This document shows, one piece after another, positions 23,889 through 31,147 of a stretch of 44,920 nt of DNA. A model generated the notes under the pieces. The model saw only the letters and a list, made by a program, of their open reading frames with translations. It had not been told where the DNA came from and ran no database searches. Position 1 is the stretch's first letter; every line of letters begins with the position of its first letter. The DNA comes from Flavipsychrobacter sp. (GTDB lineage Bacteria; Bacteroidota; Bacteroidia; Chitinophagales; Chitinophagaceae): the NCBI GenBank assembly GCA_016786665.1, contig JAEUVZ010000017.1, forward strand, positions 1 to 44,920, in the 5' to 3' direction. Made by a program: the position numbers and the translations under genes.

Positions 23889-25400
23889 ATGCCATCCCAC
23901 AGCCGTATAAGTCTGTTGTTCCTGCTTCTCTGCGTTTTTGCGGGTTGCGCCAGTGTCGGCAACCTGGAAGGGGGCAAGAAAGATACTACGCCTCCTAAGC
24001 TGGTGGGCATTAATCCTCCCGACTCGCTGGTAAACACCCGGGTCACGAAGATCGAGCTGCGTTTTGATGAATACATTGCGCTCAACGACCCCGCCCGGGA
24101 GATCCAGATTTCACCACTCCTGTCGGTACCGCCTGTTATAACCAGCCTCAACAAAAAGGTGACTATACGCATACCCGATTCGCTTCTGATGGAGAACACC
24201 ACCTACCGCATATCGCTCGGCGCATCTGTAAAAGACATCCACGAGGATAACAAGATATCGGGCCTGCATTACACGTTCAGTACCGGCAGCTATTTCGACT
24301 CGCTGGAGATTGGAGGTAAGGTAATAGATGCTCTCACCGGCCTGCCCGACAGCGGTGTACACATCATACTGTATCCCGCAACGGCCAGCGACAGTGCCGT
24401 AATACGCAGCCGGCCTATGTATGTAACCCGTACCAATGCCGATGGTTCCTTTGCCATGAAAGGATTGCCCGGCAAGCAATTTCGCATATACGGGCTGAAA
24501 GACGGCAACGACAACCTTATCTTCGACGGGGGAAAAGAGAAGATTTCTTTTATAGAGAACCTCATATTTCCCGGCGATAGTGCTACCGCCTATATCTCAC
24601 TCCGCACCTTTGCCGAGGTGCAGGATACCACCTCCGCCACCAACGACAGCCTGGAAGCGGGCTCCGGCAAGCAAAGGCGCGGGCAGGCCTCCGCCGGCGA
24701 TAAAAAGAAGGAAGACACACCGGAATTCTCTTATAGTGTAGCGGCCGACTCTTCCGACCGGTCGAAGCGCACCAAAGACATTACCCGTCCGCTGGAGATT
24801 ACGTTCAGCCGCGATATTACCACGCTGAACGACACCCGCATTACCCTGGGTACCGATACCACCAATGCCAACGAAACGTTTACCGCACGCATCGACTCCG
24901 TTCGGAAGAATGTAGTACTGGTTAATGCGGCGTGGAAAGAAGATGCGGTATATACCATCCGCCTCCTGAAAGGTTTTGCGGCAGACAGCGCCGGTATGGA
25001 AGCCCTGCCTTCCCGGTACTCTTTCCGCACTAAGAGAGAAGACGACTACAGTAAGTTTGTGATCCACCTGCCGGGAAAGTACGGCGGCGCGCAGCACATT
25101 TTACTGGTGCAGTCGGGCAGTGATACCATACACTATCAGCCGGTGACCGATACCACCATCACGCTAACACGCCTGCAACCGGGTGGCTACCAGATGCGCA
25201 TAATAGTAGACGAGAACCGTAACGGCTCCTGGGACACCGGCGACCTGCTGCTGAAAAGGCAACCCGAACAGGTGATTGCCTACCCGGCCCCCGTAACCCT
25301 GAAAGCCGGCTGGGACAATGTCGTAGACTTTGAGGTGACCGACCGGAAGGGCAAGCGGGCCGCCTCACCCCCAAAAGGTGATAGAGATACCCGTAAATAA
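23889..25400 (+). CDS. Ig-like (SbsA/Big_5) domain lipoprotein
   Basis: The 503-aa product has a lipoprotein signal (LLFLLLCVFAGC, lipid-modified Cys20). It then has an SbsA-type Ig-like domain (~35-135: TPPKLVGINPPDSLVNTRVTKIELRFDEYI ... TYRISLGASVKDIHEDNKISGLHYTFSTG). A carboxypeptidase-regulatory-like domain follows (~140-235, GGKVIDALTGLPDSGVHIILYP). A second SbsA-like segment is at ~295-385 and a beta-rich end at ~390-490. This is a common Bacteroidota outer-membrane lipoprotein of unknown role. A TATTTTTG box (23873-23880) ends only 8 bp before the ATG, so the mRNA may be nearly leaderless. The S9 peptidase gene follows 33 bp downstream. Confidence 0.85.
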   Translation: MPSHSRISLLFLLLCVFAGCASVGNLEGGKKDTTPPKLVGINPPDSLVNTRVTKIELRFDEYIALNDPAREIQISPLLSVPPVITSLNKKVTIRIPDSLLMENTTYRISLGASVKDIHEDNKISGLHYTFSTGSYFDSLEIGGKVIDALTGLPDSGVHIILYPATASDSAVIRSRPMYVTRTNADGSFAMKGLPGKQFRIYGLKDGNDNLIFDGGKEKISFIENLIFPGDSATAYISLRTFAEVQDTTSATNDSLEAGSGKQRRGQASAGDKKKEDTPEFSYSVAADSSDRSKRTKDITRPLEITFSRDITTLNDTRITLGTDTTNANETFTARIDSVRKNVVLVNAAWKEDAVYTIRLLKGFAADSAGMEALPSRYSFRTKREDDYSKFVIHLPGKYGGAQHILLVQSGSDTIHYQPVTDTTITLTRLQPGGYQMRIIVDENRNGSWDTGDLLLKRQPEQVIAYPAPVTLKAGWDNVVDFEVTDRKGKRAASPPKGDRDTRK

Positions 25401-25433
25401 GTATATTTTAGAGCTTGTAACCGAAACACAAGT

Positions 25434-27449
25434 ATGAGAAAAGTATTGTTTTCTTTTTTACTCCTGTCGGCGATAAATGGATATGCGCAGGATAAAATGA
25501 CTCCCGAGCTGCTCTGGAAGCTGAAACGTATAGCACCCATCGGCCTCAGCCCCGATGGTAAAAGCGTGTACTACGGCTCCCGGCAATATGATATGAAGAC
25601 CGAAAAGGGCAGCACGGCCAACTATGCCATCAGCCTGGCTACCGGGCAGCGTAGTGCTTTGTCGCTGCCCGCGGGCAAGAACATTTTTCAGCGCAGCGGC
25701 CGGACGTACTATGCTACCGGGGGCAACAGTGTATATGTAAGCCGCGATGCCGGCAAAAGCTGGAGCGTGCTCTACAGCGGCCTGTCCGGTGCGGACAACA
25801 TAAGCGTGTCGCCCAACGGCAAGTACATCGCCTTCTCGCGGGAGGTGCTGGTGAAGAAGGTAATGGGTACCGATTTGCACCCTGATTTGCCGAAGACAAC
25901 CGCCCAGGTCTATACTGACCTGAATTACCGCCACTGGGATACCTGGGAAGACGGTAAGTTTTCGCACATCTTCGTAGTGTCCGTTTCCGGGAAGAAACCG
26001 GTGGATATAATGGAAGGGGAGCCCTACGACTGCCCGCAGAAGCCTTTTGGCGGCGCCGAAGACTTTGTATGGAACCCCAATAGCAACGGACTCGTGTACG
26101 TTTGCAAAAAGAAGTTTGGACGGGAGTATGCTACCAGTACCAATACCGACCTCTATTATTACGACTTGTCTTCCGGTGAAACCACTAACTGGACGAGCGG
26201 CATGATGGGCTACGATATGTCCCCCTCTTTCAGTCCCGATGGCAGCAAGGTGGCATGGACCAGCATGGCCCGCGATGGATATGAAGCCGACAAGGTAGAC
26301 CTCTTCGTGATGGACCTGGCATCGGGCGTGCAGCGCAACCTTACCCGCAATTGGGATGAGACTGCCGGAGGCTTCCAGTGGGCGAAGGAAAGCAATGAGC
26401 TGTACTTCGTGGCAGCCTGGAGGGGTACTGAGCAGCTCTTTGCTGTAAATGTACCCGCCAACCTTAATACACGCTCCGCCACTGTAGTAGAGCGTATCAC
26501 GGATGGCAAGTTTGACGTGAATGGAATTGTGGGCCAGTCGGGCAACCAACTGGTAGTGACCCGTACCGACATGAACCATGCCGCAGAACTCTACTCCGTA
26601 GACCTGAATGATGGCAGCATGCGCCAGCTAAGCCACGAGAACGATAATGCCTACAGCAAAATAAAACTCAGCAGGACGGAGCTACGCATGGTGCGCACTA
26701 CCGATGGCAAGCAGATGGGCGTGTGGGTCATCTATCCGCCTGACTTTAACCCGGCTAAAAAATACCCGACACTGCTGTATTGCCAGGGTGGCCCGCAGTC
26801 GGCTCTTTCACAGTTCTACAGCTTCCGCTGGAATTTCCAGCTCATGGCCGCTAACGGATACATAGTGGTAGCCCCCAATCGCCGGGGCATGCCGGGCTGG
26901 GGTACCCGCTGGAACGAAGATATAAGTGGCGACTGGGGTGGCCAACCCATGCGCGACTACCTTTCGGCCATAGATGCCGTGGCCAAAGAAGACTATGTAG
27001 ATAAAGACCGCCTCGGTTGCGTAGGTGCCAGCTACGGTGGCTACAGTGTCTTTATGCTGGCGGGGATACACAATGGCCGGTTCAAGAGCTTCATTTCGCA
27101 CGACGGCCTGTTTGACCTGAAAAGCTGGTATGGCACTACCGAAGAACTGTGGTTTGCCAACTGGGACATAGGCGGCCCCTATTGGGGACGCAATGTGCCC
27201 GCCAGCTACGAGCGCTTTAACCCCAGCAACTATGTTGACCGATGGAACACCCCCATCATGATAGTACAGGGGGGCACCGACTACCGCGTAGCCATAGAGC
27301 AGGGACTGGAGGCCTTCCAGGCCGCCAAGCTGAAGGGGCTGAAGAGCAAGTTGCTTTACCTCCCCAACGAGAACCACTGGGTGCTGCATCCGCAGAACGC
27401 AATGGTATGGCAGCGGGAGTTTTACAGCTGGCTGAAGGAAACATTATAA
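25434..27449 (+). CDS. Secreted S9 (prolyl oligopeptidase/dipeptidyl-peptidase) family peptidase
   Basis: The 671-aa product has a signal peptide (MRKVLFSFLLLSAINGYA). The N-terminal half is a TolB/WD40-like beta-propeller (SPSFSPDGSKVAWTSMARDGYEADK, RNLTRNWDETAGGFQWAKES). An alpha/beta-hydrolase domain follows, from about residue 420. The catalytic triad is visible: Ser533 in VGASYGGYSV, Asp616 in VQGGTDYRV and His648 in NENHWVL. The enzyme probably cleaves dipeptides or acyl-peptides in the periplasm. It lies 33 bp after the Ig-like lipoprotein and the two may be cotranscribed. A clear terminator follows. Confidence 0.94.
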   Translation: MRKVLFSFLLLSAINGYAQDKMTPELLWKLKRIAPIGLSPDGKSVYYGSRQYDMKTEKGSTANYAISLATGQRSALSLPAGKNIFQRSGRTYYATGGNSVYVSRDAGKSWSVLYSGLSGADNISVSPNGKYIAFSREVLVKKVMGTDLHPDLPKTTAQVYTDLNYRHWDTWEDGKFSHIFVVSVSGKKPVDIMEGEPYDCPQKPFGGAEDFVWNPNSNGLVYVCKKKFGREYATSTNTDLYYYDLSSGETTNWTSGMMGYDMSPSFSPDGSKVAWTSMARDGYEADKVDLFVMDLASGVQRNLTRNWDETAGGFQWAKESNELYFVAAWRGTEQLFAVNVPANLNTRSATVVERITDGKFDVNGIVGQSGNQLVVTRTDMNHAAELYSVDLNDGSMRQLSHENDNAYSKIKLSRTELRMVRTTDGKQMGVWVIYPPDFNPAKKYPTLLYCQGGPQSALSQFYSFRWNFQLMAANGYIVVAPNRRGMPGWGTRWNEDISGDWGGQPMRDYLSAIDAVAKEDYVDKDRLGCVGASYGGYSVFMLAGIHNGRFKSFISHDGLFDLKSWYGTTEELWFANWDIGGPYWGRNVPASYERFNPSNYVDRWNTPIMIVQGGTDYRVAIEQGLEAFQAAKLKGLKSKLLYLPNENHWVLHPQNAMVWQREFYSWLKETL

Positions 27450-27479
27450 CCGCCCGGCCGCAAGGCGCGGGAATGATAC

Positions 27480-27516
27480 AAAAGGCGGGTACCGGCAGCG
27501 GCCCCGCCTTTTGCTT
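27480..27516 (+). terminator. Rho-independent terminator
   Basis: AAAAGGCGGG (27480-27489) pairs with CCCGCCTTTT (27503-27512) around a 13-nt GC-rich loop. It begins 31 bp after the S9 peptidase stop. Confidence 0.8.
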
Positions 27517-27603
27517 GCCCGGGAAAGGAGCATTTATTTTTTCCCGGTTGTGGTACTAAATACTGGCTTTTAGCACTACTTTTAGTTCTTAAATCACCCA
27601 CAT

Positions 27604-28059
27604 ATGCTGAAAAAGATCTTACTCACGCTATTCATCGCGCTGATCATTATTCAGTTTTTCCATCCTAAGAAAAATGTTTCTGCCGCGCCGGGACCCAATC
27701 ACATAGAAGCTACCCACGCCGTGCCGCCTGCGGTAAAGGGAATACTGGAAAAAGCCTGCTACGATTGCCACAGCGACAACACCCGCTACCCCTGGTACAA
27801 CAACGTGCAGCCCGTGGCCTGGTGGCTGGCCCACCACGTAGACGAAGGCAAGAACGAGCTCAACTTCTCACAGTTTGGCTCCTATGCGGCCAAGCGGCAG
27901 GCGCACAAGCTGGAAGAAGTATCTGAAATGGTGAAGGAACACCACATGCCGCTGGAAAGCTACGAATGGCTGCACAGCGATGCGAAACTGACACCCGAAG
28001 AAGTAAAAACACTCACCGACTGGGCCGACGCACTGCGGGCCACTATACCGGGAGCTTAA
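27604..28059 (+). CDS. Haem-binding domain (cytochrome c-like) protein
   Basis: The 151-aa product has an N-terminal membrane anchor or signal (MLKKILLTLFIALIIIQFF). It carries a single c-type haem motif, CYDCH (Cys52, Cys55, His56), in KACYDCHSDNTRYPWYNNVQPVAWWLAHHV. This matches the haem_bd family of Bacteroidota. A likely distal Met is in EHHMPLESY. It probably acts in periplasmic electron transfer. It starts a + strand cluster with exonuclease III 15 bp downstream, although the functional link is not obvious. Confidence 0.88.
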   Translation: MLKKILLTLFIALIIIQFFHPKKNVSAAPGPNHIEATHAVPPAVKGILEKACYDCHSDNTRYPWYNNVQPVAWWLAHHVDEGKNELNFSQFGSYAAKRQAHKLEEVSEMVKEHHMPLESYEWLHSDAKLTPEEVKTLTDWADALRATIPGA

Positions 28060-28074
28060 CACCGATTATCAACC

Positions 28075-28839
28075 ATGAGAGTAATATCGTATAACCTGAA
28101 TGGCATACGCAGTGCCATAAAGAAAGGGTTTATTGACTGGCTGGCTACCAACCCCGCCGATATAGTTTGCGTGCAGGAAACCAAAGCCGAAAAGGAAAAC
28201 GTAGACCTCGGCCTCTTTGAGGCGCTGGGCTACCACAGCTACTGGTTCTCGGCCGAAAAGAAGGGCTACAGTGGGGTAGCGGTCTTTACCCGGCTGGTTC
28301 CTGATGCCATCTATTATGGCAATGGTATTATGCAGAGCGATGCCGAAGGCCGGGTGATACGGCTCGACTTTGGCGATATTACCGTCGTGAACGCCTACTT
28401 CCCCAGTGGTACATCGGGCGAGATACGCCAGGGCTATAAGTACCAGTGGCTCGATGAGTTTTACGAGTACATATCCCAACTGAGAGCGATACGCCCTAAC
28501 CTTGTGGTGTGCGGCGACTACAATATCGCTCACCGGGAAATTGACATTCACAACCCCGTAAGCAATAAGAAAAGCTCCGGCTTCCTGCCCGAAGAGCGCG
28601 CCTGGATGGATAAGTTCTTTGGCAGCGGCTGGATAGATACGTTCCGCCATTTTAACCCCGACCCCCACCAGTACAGCTGGTGGACCGTCCGCGCCAATAC
28701 CCGCGCCAACAACAAGGGCTGGCGGATAGACTACATCAGCGTAACCGACACGCTGCAGCACAAGCTGGCCGGCGCGGCAATTTACCCCGATGTGGTACAC
28801 TCCGACCATTGCCCCGTATATGTAGACATTACCGTATAG
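28075..28839 (+). CDS. xth: Exodeoxyribonuclease III (AP endonuclease)
   Basis: The 254-aa product belongs to the exonuclease III/APE1 family and acts at abasic sites in base-excision repair. Metal and catalytic motifs are in order: SYNLNGIRSA (Asn7), CVQETKAE (Glu35), GYSGVAVFTR, VVNAYFPSG, VVCGDYNIAH (Asp and Asn of the active site), WMDKFFGSGWIDTFRHFNP, and the final HSDHCPVYVDI with the catalytic Asp-His. It is cytosolic. It is 15 bp after the haem protein gene and 4 bp before the pentapeptide gene, suggesting one transcript. Confidence 0.95.
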   Translation: MRVISYNLNGIRSAIKKGFIDWLATNPADIVCVQETKAEKENVDLGLFEALGYHSYWFSAEKKGYSGVAVFTRLVPDAIYYGNGIMQSDAEGRVIRLDFGDITVVNAYFPSGTSGEIRQGYKYQWLDEFYEYISQLRAIRPNLVVCGDYNIAHREIDIHNPVSNKKSSGFLPEERAWMDKFFGSGWIDTFRHFNPDPHQYSWWTVRANTRANNKGWRIDYISVTDTLQHKLAGAAIYPDVVHSDHCPVYVDITV

Positions 28840-28843
28840 TGTC

Positions 28844-29416
28844 ATGAGCAACGACCGATATGAGGAACAGGCCTGGGAAAAGCAAGACTTTACCACAAGT
28901 CCGTTTGTAAAAGGCAGCTACGAGGAGTGTACGTTTAGCAACTGCAATTTTTCCGGGGTAGACCTAAGCAGCACGCGCTTTACCGGATGCACCTTCCGGG
29001 CGTGCAATATGGACAATGCCCGCTTTGGCGGCACTACCCTTAATGCGGTGGCCTTTGAGGGCTGCAAGCTGCAGGGACTGCACTTTGGCGACTGCAACAG
29101 CCTCCTGTTTTCGGTCAGCTTCAGCGATTGTGTGCTGAACTACTCTTCGTTCTTCCGGATGCCGCTGAAGCAGGCCATCTTCCGCAACTGCCAGGTGCAG
29201 GAGGCGGACTTTACCGAGGCCGACCTCTCCGCCGCCGTGCTGGACCATTGCGATTTGCACAAAGCCATCTTTGAGCGCACCAACCTGGAAAAGGCCGACC
29301 TGCGCACCGCTTACCACTTCAGCATAAACCCGGAGCGCAATAAGCTGAAGAAGGCTCGTTTCTCCCTCGCTGGCCTGCCCGGCCTCCTGCATCAATACCA
29401 GGTAATAATAGACTAG
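28844..29416 (+). CDS. Pentapeptide-repeat protein
   Basis: The 190-aa product is built from A(D/N)LXX-type pentapeptides from about residue 25 to 160: CTFSNCNFSGVDLSSTRFTGCTF, then ADFTEADLSAAVLDHCDLHKAIFERTNLEKADL in runs. The repeats predict a right-handed quadrilateral beta-helix. The break in the middle (CNSLLFSVSFSDCVLNYSSFFRMPLKQAIF) matches Qnr/MfpA-like proteins, some of which mimic DNA and protect gyrase from quinolones. Whether this one does is not shown. It starts 4 bp after xth stops, so the two are likely translationally linked in a DNA-repair-related unit. Confidence 0.88.
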   Translation: MSNDRYEEQAWEKQDFTTSPFVKGSYEECTFSNCNFSGVDLSSTRFTGCTFRACNMDNARFGGTTLNAVAFEGCKLQGLHFGDCNSLLFSVSFSDCVLNYSSFFRMPLKQAIFRNCQVQEADFTEADLSAAVLDHCDLHKAIFERTNLEKADLRTAYHFSINPERNKLKKARFSLAGLPGLLHQYQVIID

Positions 29417-29450
29417 CCACCGTGTGCATACACAGCCCGGCGCACAGCCA

Positions 29451-29479
29451 CAAAAAATAAGGGCCCTGGAAAGGGCCCT
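29451..29479 (-). terminator. Rho-independent terminator on the minus strand
   Basis: On the minus strand AGGGCCC and GGGCCCT form a 7-bp stem around TTTCCA, followed by TATTTTTTG. On the + strand no T-tract follows, so it serves the minus-strand unit rather than the pentapeptide gene. Confidence 0.7.
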
Positions 29480-29584
29480 ACTAACATATAGAGGATAAGA
29501 GAGAGCGTGTTGCCACTGGCCCGGCGCAGCTCCATAGCAATGGTAAGCCATGCGCCCGCGGCGGGTGGGTTAAATGATACAGCC

Positions 29585-29689
29585 TTACACGGTAATGGAA
29601 AGCGTGAGACAGCCCAGCATGCCGATGAACAACAATATCTTGGTCATGATCATCAGCCGGGTAGCCGGCAGGAAATTGGCATTGTTCAT
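29585..29689 (-). CDS. 34-aa hydrophobic peptide in its own transcription unit
   Basis: The peptide begins MNNANFLPATRLMIMTK and ends ILLFIGMLGCLTLSITV, so a short polar/basic head is followed by one membrane-spanning segment. It has its own promoter (29866-29896), a ~170-nt A-rich leader and a terminator (29451-29479), which argues that it is expressed. Two readings fit. It may be a small membrane peptide, for example a type I toxin-like protein. Alternatively it may be the detached signal-peptide end of a SusC-type TonB-dependent receptor, whose N-termini often look like this. The 69-codon frame upstream (29686-29895) ends at TGA overlapping this ATG, but its sequence follows the A-rich repeats and is probably not coding. 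Confidence 0.45.
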   Translation of the reverse strand: MNNANFLPATRLMIMTKILLFIGMLGCLTLSITV

Positions 29690-29865
29690 AAAAATGGTTT
29701 GTGTTTTTTACTTTTTGTTTCAACAGGTGATAGGGCCTGTAGTGTGGTTTTTATTTTTTGTTTTGTTTCAGTGACGGGGTTCAGCAGGTAGCGGTTTTTG
29801 TGTTTTTGTTTTCGGTGGTGATAGTGTGTTACAGGTGCGGTTTTTTGTTTTTTGCTTCGATAGAA
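29690..29865 (-). repeat. A-rich leader of ~45-nt degenerate tandem repeats
   Basis: On the minus strand four units each begin with GAAR(A/C)-type A-rich runs (GAAGCAAAAAACAAAAAA, GAAAACAAAAACACAAAAA, GAAACAAAACAAAAAATAAA, GAAACAAAAAGTAAAAAAC). The first three continue with a C-rich half starting CCGC or CCAC. Unit lengths are about 45, 44 and 48 nt. They fill the space between the promoter and the 34-aa ORF. Confidence 0.55.
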
Positions 29866-29896
29866 CAAAGATGCGGCGGCCACGGTCGCTGACAAA
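29866..29896 (-). promoter_or_regulatory. Promoter of the 34-aa peptide unit
   Basis: On the minus strand TTTG (29893-29896) is followed by a 19-bp spacer and CATCTTTG (29866-29873), 7 of 8 positions of TAnnTTTG. The start would be near 29860. Confidence 0.5.
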
Positions 29897-30072
29897 ATTT
29901 TAAGCCTTCCTTAACGCCGGCTTAGGAAGCGGTTAACGAGCTGTTAGGAAGGTGGGGAAGTGGGGTGCGGCAGGGCCTATGTGGATATCCCGGCGCTGTT
30001 ACGCCGCGCTTAATTCGTAAATTTGTAGGCAGTCTTTCCGGCCCGCACACATAAAAGAACGAGTACCGGAAA

Positions 30073-30200
30073 CCGGTTAAAATGAGTTAAAACAAAAGAC
30101 AATTCTCGCCAGCTAAAAGTCAAATGAGTTATAGTAAAAGTCAAATCTCGCCAACTAAAAGTAAAGTAAAAGTCAAATAAAATTCAACGAAAAGTCAAAT
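30073..30200. repeat. Phased 21-bp tandem repeat (AAAAGTCAAAT core)
   Basis: The core AAAAGTCAAAT or a variant starts at 30094 (AAAAGACAATT), 30115, 30136, 30157 (AAAAGTAAAGT), 30168 and 30190. Steps are 21, 21, 21, 11 and 22 bp, close to multiples of one helical turn. The second halves alternate between GAGTTA-type and CTCGCC-type sequence, giving a 42-bp higher-order unit (30073-30114 and 30115-30156). Confidence 0.8.
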
Positions 30201-30287
30201 TTGAAAACAGGCTTCAATTGATTATCAACAACTTATAACGCATCGCTGGCTTTCCATCATTTTTCGCCCCTTCCGTCATTACGTACC

Positions 30288-30560
30288 CCATCCGTCATTG
30301 CCCGCCCGGCCCCGCCATTCGGACAGGCGACGCAGGAAGCAATCTCACAGCACGTTCTTGCTCGGTTGCAGGAAACGAACTTTCTAGACAGTTGTCACCC
30401 TGAGCGGTAGCCGAAGGGTTGCTGATGGAGAAACCTCAAGCCGAATACCGCTGCTCAACCATCCGTCATTGCCCGCCCCTCCATCATCCGTCATTACGAC
30501 ACCGGAAGCAATCTCACCCAACAGCTGTCACCCTGAGCGGTAGCCGAAGGGTTGCTGAGC
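30288..30560. repeat. Two copies of an intergenic repeat cassette
   Basis: Both 30288-30430 and 30459-30560 contain, in order, CCATCCGTCATTGCCCGCCC, GGAAGCAATCTCAC and TGTCACCCTGAGCGGTAGCC followed by GAAGGGTTGCTGA. The second copy is shorter. The pieces resemble dispersed intergenic repeats found across many bacterial genomes. Confidence 0.7.
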
Positions 30561-30583
30561 ATAGGACATTCTGCTGAGGCGCG

Positions 30584-30812
30584 TTGACTTGACGCGCGTT
30601 ACAGAACAAGACTTCTGCTACCGCTCAGCCCGACAGGGTTTGGGTACGTACGCGCGTTACAAACGCTGTTCCGCTGCACCCTTGTTGTAAATGATGATGA
30701 GTGGTATTTAAGCATAAATCTTCTCTAAAATGCCAATTTCACTAGACATTGACTATACCACCGTTTTTCCCCTTACATCAATGCCAGAGACTATGCCGAG
30801 CATGGGGGCTTG
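30584..30812. repeat. ~230-bp imperfect direct repeat, copy A
   Basis: It starts TTGACTTGA and contains ACGCGCGTTACA at 30592 and 30650, GCTACCGCTCAGCCCGACAG, a long perfect run around CGCTGTTCCGCTGCACCCTT and GATGATGAGTGGTATTTAAG. It ends near GAGCATGGGGGCTTGG. Copy B is at 30913-31147. Confidence 0.85.
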
Positions 30813-30912
30813 GGGAATGTCCGCCAATATACAGGGTGTCGCCCAATAATACGTTGGTTAACAACTAGAAAAAAACTAATTTTCAACCAACGAGTTTAAG
30901 GGAAGCTTACAA

Positions 30913-31147
30913 TTGACTTGAGCTGACGCGCGTTACAGAGGCAAGGCTTAGGCTACCGCTCAGCCCGACAGGGTTTGGGAAGGTACGCGCGTTACAAACG
31001 CTGTTCCGCTGCACCCTTGTTGTAAATGATGATGAGTGGTATTTAAGCATAAATATTCTCTAAAATGCCTATTTCAATAGGCATTGACAATACCACCGTT
31101 TTTCCTCGGACAACAATGGTCAGAGACTACGCAGAGCATGGGGACTT
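30913..31147. repeat. ~230-bp imperfect direct repeat, copy B, ending at the STAND gene stop codon
   Basis: It has the same order of blocks as copy A: TTGACTTGA at 30913, ACGCGCGTTACA at 30926 and 30985, then GCTGTTCCGCTGCACCC and so on. Here the 9-bp hairpin ATGCCTATT/AATAGGCAT (from ~31064) is intact, whereas copy A has lost it. The end (GAGCATGGGGACTTAAG) overlaps the TTA complement of the stop codon at 31146-31148. Confidence 0.85.

Larger units (their letters stand above)
29417..31145. other. 1.7-kb intergenic accessory region
   Basis: There is no gene of ordinary size. The stretch holds a minus-strand unit with a 34-aa ORF (29451-29896), a short gap with a perfect -7-like TAAATTTG at 30018-30025 (no -33 seen), and a phased 21-bp tandem repeat (30073-30200). 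Repeat fragments with TGAGCGGTAGC in both orientations follow (30288-30560 and later), then two copies of a ~230-bp block (30584-30812 and 30913-31147). A CGTTGGTT/AACCAACG inverted repeat (30852-30892) lies between the two copies. Confidence 0.7.

Noticed and set aside
29686-29895. 69-codon basic frame on the minus strand, its stop overlapping the 34-aa ORF
   Set aside because: Its sequence is set by the A-rich repeats, it starts at a TTG upstream of the predicted transcription start, and it has no independent support.
30073-30200. CRISPR-like array
   Set aside because: The repeat is 21 bp without constant-length unique spacers, and there are no cas genes; it is a plain tandem repeat.
30852-30892. 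CGTTGGTT/AACCAACG inverted repeat as a tRNA, att site or IS end
   Set aside because: There is no cloverleaf, no transposase and no flanking target duplication that I can see; only a weak stem-loop remains.
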